Below, piece by piece: positions 24,839 through 30,065 of a stretch of 30,065 bases of DNA. The translations under genes were made by a program, and so were the position numbers. Under the pieces are notes generated by a model, which was not told the DNA's origin, searched no databases, and saw nothing but the letters and a program-made list of their open reading frames with translations. The stretch's first letter is position 1. The number at the start of each line of letters is the position of its first letter. Source of the DNA: Pararhodospirillum photometricum DSM 122 (GTDB taxonomy: Bacteria; Pseudomonadota; Alphaproteobacteria; Rhodospirillales; Rhodospirillaceae); assembly GCF_000284415.1 (NCBI RefSeq), contig NC_017059.1, forward strand, positions 1,862,428 through 1,892,492. Reading direction: 5' to 3'.

Positions 24839-24959
24839 AAGGCTGGGGAGGCTTGCCTCCCCAGACCCCTCATTCCTTTAGGACAGAGACGCGGGTGTCG
24901 TGAAATCAGTTTCCCTCCCACGGAACGAGGGGTCTGGGGAGGCAAGCCTCCCCAGCCTT
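24839..24959. repeat. Inverted pair of family-1 repeats between urtE and ureD
   Basis: Arms 24839-24871 and 24927-24959 are exact 33-nt reverse complements, 55 nt apart. Each contains the 10-bp stem (24843-24852 with 24855-24864; 24934-24943 with 24946-24955) with loop TT or AA. In an urt-ure readthrough transcript the arms could form either two local hairpins or one 33-bp duplex. The second copy ends 13 nt before the ureD ATG. Confidence 0.9.
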
Positions 24960-24972
24960 CTCTTTACCCCGC

Positions 24973-25761
24973 ATGCACGGCCGGGCCGCTCTGGGCTTTG
25001 GCCCCCGGGGTCTCACGCATTTAGCGCAGCAAGCGCCCTTGCGGGTTCTCTTTCCCGACCCCCCGACCGGCGAGCCGCCGCTAGCCGCGCTGGTCACGAC
25101 GTCGGGCGGTCTCACTGGGGGCGATCGCCTGGATCTGCGGGCCACGGTGACGGAGGGCGCCGCCCAGATCGTCGCCAGCGCCGCCGAAAAGATCTACCGC
25201 TCGACCGGGGCCGATGTCCGCGTCAGCGTGGACTTGGCGGTGCGCGAAGGCGGCTGGCTGGAGTTTTTGCCCCAGGAAACCATCGTGTTCGACGGGGCCC
25301 GCCTGCGCCGCCAGACCGTTCTTGATGTCGAGGCCGGCGCCTCGGCCCTGGCCGGCGAGATCCTGATTTTTGGCCGTACCGCGCGCGGCGAGCGCTTTAC
25401 CCAAGGCTTGGTGCGCGACGCCTGGGAGGTCCGGCGCGATGGTCGGCTGGTGTGGACCGAGGCCCTGCACGTGGATGACCCGGCGGTGCTCCTCCATCCG
25501 GCCGGCTTCAACGGCGCGGTGGCGGCGGCGACCCTGGTGCTGGTGGCCCCCGACCCCGGCGAGGCCCTGGCCTGGGCCCGCGCCAGTCTCGCCGGGTATG
25601 GCGGTCGGGCCGGGGCCACCGTGGTCAATTCCTTGTTGGTTGCGCGCTGGCTTGACGACGATGCCGCCCGCCTGCGCGCCAGTTTTGGCCGGCTCTGGGC
25701 CGACCTGCGCCACAGGCTCCACGGGCTGGCCGCGTGCCTGCCTCGCCTGTGGGATATCTGA
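24973..25761 (+). CDS. ureD: Urease accessory protein UreD
   Basis: A 262-aa cytoplasmic scaffold that binds apo-urease and, with UreF and UreG, admits nickel and CO2. Family motifs are [69 protein letters not shown] and [15 protein letters not shown]. The ATG at 24973 is the only standard start before an upstream in-frame stop. It has no Shine-Dalgarno, because a family-1 repeat ends 13 nt before it. The protein begins about ten residues later than typical relatives, so the repeat may have replaced the native start region. The ureA start follows the stop by 12 nt. Confidence 0.93.
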   Translation: MHGRAALGFGPRGLTHLAQQAPLRVLFPDPPTGEPPLAALVTTSGGLTGGDRLDLRATVTEGAAQIVASAAEKIYRSTGADVRVSVDLAVREGGWLEFLPQETIVFDGARLRRQTVLDVEAGASALAGEILIFGRTARGERFTQGLVRDAWEVRRDGRLVWTEALHVDDPAVLLHPAGFNGAVAAATLVLVAPDPGEALAWARASLAGYGGRAGATVVNSLLVARWLDDDAARLRASFGRLWADLRHRLHGLAACLPRLWDI

Positions 25762-25773
25762 CGGAGAGCGGAC

Positions 25774-26076
<303 letters not shown>

Positions 26077-26087
26077 GGCACGCCGCC

Positions 26088-26399
26088 ATGATCCCCGGAG
26101 AAATCCTGACCGCCGAGGGACGGCTGGAAATGAACGCCGGCCGTCCCACCCTGACCCTCACCGTCGCCAACACCGGCGACCGGCCCATCCAGGTGGGCAG
26201 CCACTACCATTTTGCCGAAACCAACACCGCCCTCTCCTTCGACCGCGCCGCCGCCCGGGGCTACCGGCTCGACATTCCGGCCGGCACGGCGATCCGCTTC
26301 GAGCCCGGGCAAAGCCGTAGCGTCACGCTGGTGGCCTACGCAGGAGAGCGCACGGTGTGGGGCTTCAATGCCCTGGTCAACGGTCGGCTGGAGAACTGA
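26088..26399 (+). CDS. ureB: Urease beta subunit
   Basis: A 103-aa subunit, separate from gamma as in most bacteria. [53 protein letters not shown] and the C-terminal [20 protein letters not shown] match the family throughout. The ATG at 26088 gives the canonical MIPGE start; the frame is open upstream through ureA but that part is not UreB. The ureC ATG follows 3 nt after the stop. Confidence 0.97.
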   Translation: MIPGEILTAEGRLEMNAGRPTLTLTVANTGDRPIQVGSHYHFAETNTALSFDRAAARGYRLDIPAGTAIRFEPGQSRSVTLVAYAGERTVWGFNALVNGRLEN

Positions 26400-26402
26400 T
26401 CC

Positions 26403-28154
<1,752 letters not shown>

Positions 28155-28172
28155 CGATGAAAGGACCAAACA

Positions 28173-28640
28173 ATGCGCCGGGCTCATCATGTTCATCCAG
28201 CCGGCGGATGGCCGCTGGCCGAAGCGACGGCCACCTTGACCCTCCCCTACGCCGAGCGCCACCGCCGCCGCCTGCGGCTCGACGATGACGCGGGCCACGA
28301 TTTCCTCCTCGACCTGCCCCATGCCGCGCAGTTGCAAGACGGCGACGGTCTCGCCCTCGACGGTGGCGGCTATATCCGGGTAATCGCCGCCGCCGAAGAC
28401 GTCGCCGAGGTTTACTGTCCCACCCCCGAGATGCTGGCGCGCATCGCTTGGCATATCGGCAATCGCCATATGGCCGTGCAGGTCCTGGAAGGGGGACGGC
28501 TACGCTTGCCCTGGGACCACGTGCTGGTCGAGATGCTGGCGGGGCTGGGCGCTCCGGTGAACCGGGTGCAGGCGCCGTTCCAGCCGGAAAGCGGCGCCTA
28601 TGCCGGGCCGACCCCTTCACACGCCCATGCCCATGACTAA
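28173..28640 (+). CDS. ureE: Urease accessory protein UreE (nickel metallochaperone)
   Basis: A 155-aa protein delivering nickel to the UreDFG-urease complex. The N-terminal peptide-binding domain has LTLPYAERHRRRLRLDDDAGHDFLLDLPHAAQLQDGDGLALDGG. The metal-binding domain has IAWHIGNRHMAVQVLEGGRLRLPWDHVLVEMLAGLGAPVNRVQAPFQPESGAY, with His in GNRH at the dimer nickel site. The C-terminus HAHAHD is a short His-rich tail that could hold extra nickel. The ATG has AAAGGA upstream. Its end overlaps ureF. Confidence 0.95.
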   Translation: MRRAHHVHPAGGWPLAEATATLTLPYAERHRRRLRLDDDAGHDFLLDLPHAAQLQDGDGLALDGGGYIRVIAAAEDVAEVYCPTPEMLARIAWHIGNRHMAVQVLEGGRLRLPWDHVLVEMLAGLGAPVNRVQAPFQPESGAYAGPTPSHAHAHD

Positions 28641-29304
28641 CCCGCAGGCTCTCCTGCGGCTGGTCACATGGCTGTCCCCGGCGTTCCCGGTCGGGAGCTT
28701 CAGCTACTCCCACGGCATCGAGCAGGCGGTAGAGGCTGGCTTGCTCACCGGGCGGGCCGACACCGAGGCGTGGATTGGCCACATCCTGCGCCACGGGGCC
28801 GGCTGGGTCGATGCCGGCTTGTTCTTGGCGGCGCACCGGGCCTGTGTCGGTGGGGCGGATCTGGGGCCGGTCCTCGCCCAGGCTCGCGCCCAGCGGGGCA
28901 GCGCCGAGATGGCCCTGGAGGCCTCGGCGCAGGGGCGGGCCTTCGTTGCCACGCTGCGGGCGGTGGACCCGGCCTGTGTCGCCTGGGCTGCCGACCCGGA
29001 GGAGGCGCCCTCCCACGCGGTGGCGGTGGGCGCCGCCAGCGCCCAGGCCGGGGTGGATGAGGAAACCGCCTTGATCTTGTTCCTGGCCGCCCTGGGCGCC
29101 GCCCTGGTCTCGGCAGCGGTGCGGCTGGTGCCCTTGGGCCAGACCGATGGTCAGCGCATCACAGCGGCCCTCAACGCCCGCATCCCCTCCTGGGCGGCGG
29201 CCGCGCGCGCCTTGCCGCCCGAGGACCTGGGCAGCGCCGCCCCCATGGTGGACTGGACCAGCATGACCCATGAAACCCAATACACGAGGTTGTTCCGATC
29301 ATGA
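28627..29304 (+). CDS. ureF: Urease accessory protein UreF
   Basis: A 225-aa all-helical protein that joins UreD and acts on the UreG GTPase during nickel insertion. [30 protein letters not shown] at the N-terminus is the family signature, and [26 protein letters not shown] the usual C-terminus. The start could be ATG 28627 or 28633 (or, less likely, 28600); all lie inside the end of ureE, so translation is probably coupled. The stop overlaps the ureG ATG (ATGA). Confidence 0.94.
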   Translation: MPMTNPQALLRLVTWLSPAFPVGSFSYSHGIEQAVEAGLLTGRADTEAWIGHILRHGAGWVDAGLFLAAHRACVGGADLGPVLAQARAQRGSAEMALEASAQGRAFVATLRAVDPACVAWAADPEEAPSHAVAVGAASAQAGVDEETALILFLAALGAALVSAAVRLVPLGQTDGQRITAALNARIPSWAAAARALPPEDLGSAAPMVDWTSMTHETQYTRLFRS

Positions 29305-29909
29305 CGTCGCCTTTTCGCGTGGGCATCGGCGGGCCGGTGGGCTCGGGCAAGACGGCCCTGATGGACCGGCTGTGCAAAGCCCTGCGCACCGACTACAACA
29401 TCGCCGCCATTACCAATGACATCTACACCCGCGAGGACGCCGAGTTTCTGACCCGCTCCGGCGCGCTCAGTCCCGACCGCATTGTGGGGGTGGAAACCGG
29501 CGGCTGCCCGCATACGGCGATCCGCGAGGACGCCTCGATCAATCTGGCCGCCGTCGCCGACATGTCGGAACGCCACCCCGGCCTCGACTTGATCTTGATT
29601 GAATCGGGTGGCGATAACCTGTCAGCGACCTTCAGCCCCGAACTGGCCGACATCACCATCTACGTGATCGACGTGGCGGCCGGCGACAAGATCCCGCGCA
29701 AGGGCGGCCCGGGCATCACCCGCTCCGACCTACTGGTCATCAACAAAACCGACCTAGCGCCTTTGGTAGGGGCCAGCCTGGACGTCATGGACCGCGACGC
29801 CCGGCGCATGCGCGGCACCCGCCCCTTTGTCTTCACCAACCTCAAAAACGGTGACGGCCTGCCCCCCGTCATCGCCTTCATCCTGCACGCCAGCGGCCTA
29901 ACCCCCTAA
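29301..29909 (+). CDS. ureG: Urease accessory GTPase UreG
   Basis: A 202-aa SIMIBI-class GTPase that couples GTP hydrolysis to nickel delivery. The P-loop GPVGSGKT is at 11-18. The metal-binding Cys-Pro-His is at 69-71 ([19 protein letters not shown]), followed by [55 protein letters not shown] with the NKxD guanine-specificity motif. It overlaps ureF by 4 nt. A family-1 hairpin begins 5 nt after the stop. It is the last gene of the cluster. Confidence 0.97.
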   Translation: MTSPFRVGIGGPVGSGKTALMDRLCKALRTDYNIAAITNDIYTREDAEFLTRSGALSPDRIVGVETGGCPHTAIREDASINLAAVADMSERHPGLDLILIESGGDNLSATFSPELADITIYVIDVAAGDKIPRKGGPGITRSDLLVINKTDLAPLVGASLDVMDRDARRMRGTRPFVFTNLKNGDGLPPVIAFILHASGLTP

Positions 29910-29914
29910 GTGAC

Positions 29915-29952
29915 GAGGGGTCTGGGGAGGCCCCCCTCCCCAGCCTTCCTTT
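29915..29952 (+). terminator. Family-1 hairpin repeat ending the urease operon
   Basis: A GAGGGGT flank, a 9-bp stem (29922-29930 with 29935-29943, loop CCCC), then CCTTCCTTT. It lies between the convergent ureG and LysE-like genes. The following tract is pyrimidine-rich but not a pure T run, so it is a moderate terminator. Confidence 0.65.
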
Positions 29953-29955
29953 CTA

Positions 29956-30065
29956 TTAAACCCGCCGGGCCAAGGCCAACACCCCTCCCGCCCCAATCAA
30001 TAACCCCCCCGTCACCCGATTAACCAACCGGGCAGTGCCCGCATTGGCGAGCCGGCTGGCCAGCA
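29956..30065 (-). CDS. C-terminal fragment of a LysE/RhtB-like amino acid exporter
   Basis: The minus strand is open from the window edge to TAA at 29958-29956 and encodes 35 residues: LASRLANAGTARLV, then NRVTGGLLIGAGGVLALARRV. A basic stretch, then N-R-x-x-G-x-L-L-I-G-A-G as a last membrane helix and a short basic end, is the usual C-terminus of LysE/RhtB-type translocators. The N-terminal part lies outside the window, so the family call is tentative. It is convergent with ureG. Confidence 0.5.
   Translation of the reverse strand, partial: LASRLANAGTARLVNRVTGGLLIGAGGVLALARRV

Overview
The window reads as a chromosomal segment of a high-GC alphaproteobacterium. Its gene content (quinone-dependent PyrD, CobU/CobS/CobT nucleotide-loop genes, a urtABCDE urea transporter next to a urease cluster, a CpxR-like regulator) and its GC-rich intergenic hairpins suggest the Rhodospirillales, a Rhodospirillum/Pararhodospirillum-like purple bacterium. 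That placement is inference from gene style; no rRNA or other phylogenetic marker is present.

Layout. 112-3989 (minus strand): a fatty acyl-CoA ligase, then pyrD and a HAD-IIA phosphatase overlapping by 4 nt. 4107-5900 (plus): an M3-family oligoendopeptidase F. 5901-6159: a dense block of inverted repeats. 4914/6160-8262 (minus): cobS-cobC-cobU, each overlapping the next by 4 nt, with cobT divergent at 8419-9447; together they cover nucleotide-loop assembly and attachment in cobalamin synthesis. 9802-11778: a methyl-accepting chemotaxis protein. 11825-17435 (minus): a three-gene RND efflux operon (outer-membrane lipoprotein, membrane fusion protein, pump), each overlapping the next by 4 nt. 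17623-18324: a divergent CpxR-like response regulator with no sensor kinase in the window. 18325-19069: 745 bp without an intact gene, holding repeats, the broken remnant of a Tat-exported protein gene and the presumed urtA promoter. 19070-24821: urtABCDE. 24973-29909: ureD-ureA-ureB-ureC-ureE-ureF-ureG. 29956-30065: the C-terminal end of a LysE-like transporter on the minus strand. The urt and ure genes form one functional unit: urea uptake, hydrolysis to ammonia, and nickel-dependent maturation of the enzyme.

The most unusual content is not a new enzyme system but two families of GC-rich hairpin repeats. Family 1 has about twelve copies plus a half copy. It consists of a GAGGGGT flank, a CTGGGGAGGC / GCCTCCCCAG stem with a 2-4 nt loop, and a CCTT flank. 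Its common form has no stop codon in any of the six frames. Family 2 has four full or partial copies built on GCGGGGCTGCC plus a CTGGGGCGATGCCCCAG hairpin. Copies often lie as inverted pairs whose two arms match each other even in the variable loop. They sit at gene ends, where some act as plausible terminators, and they have altered genes: cobU has lost its stop codon and stays open for about 1.2 kb, across the repeats and antisense to pepF; UreC has gained a 15-residue repeat-encoded tail; the urtD stop codon lies inside a repeat; and a Tat-signal gene is cut off at a repeat boundary. A second notable point is an exact GTAAA-N5-GTAAA site, the CpxR-box pattern, between the efflux operon and the CpxR-like gene.
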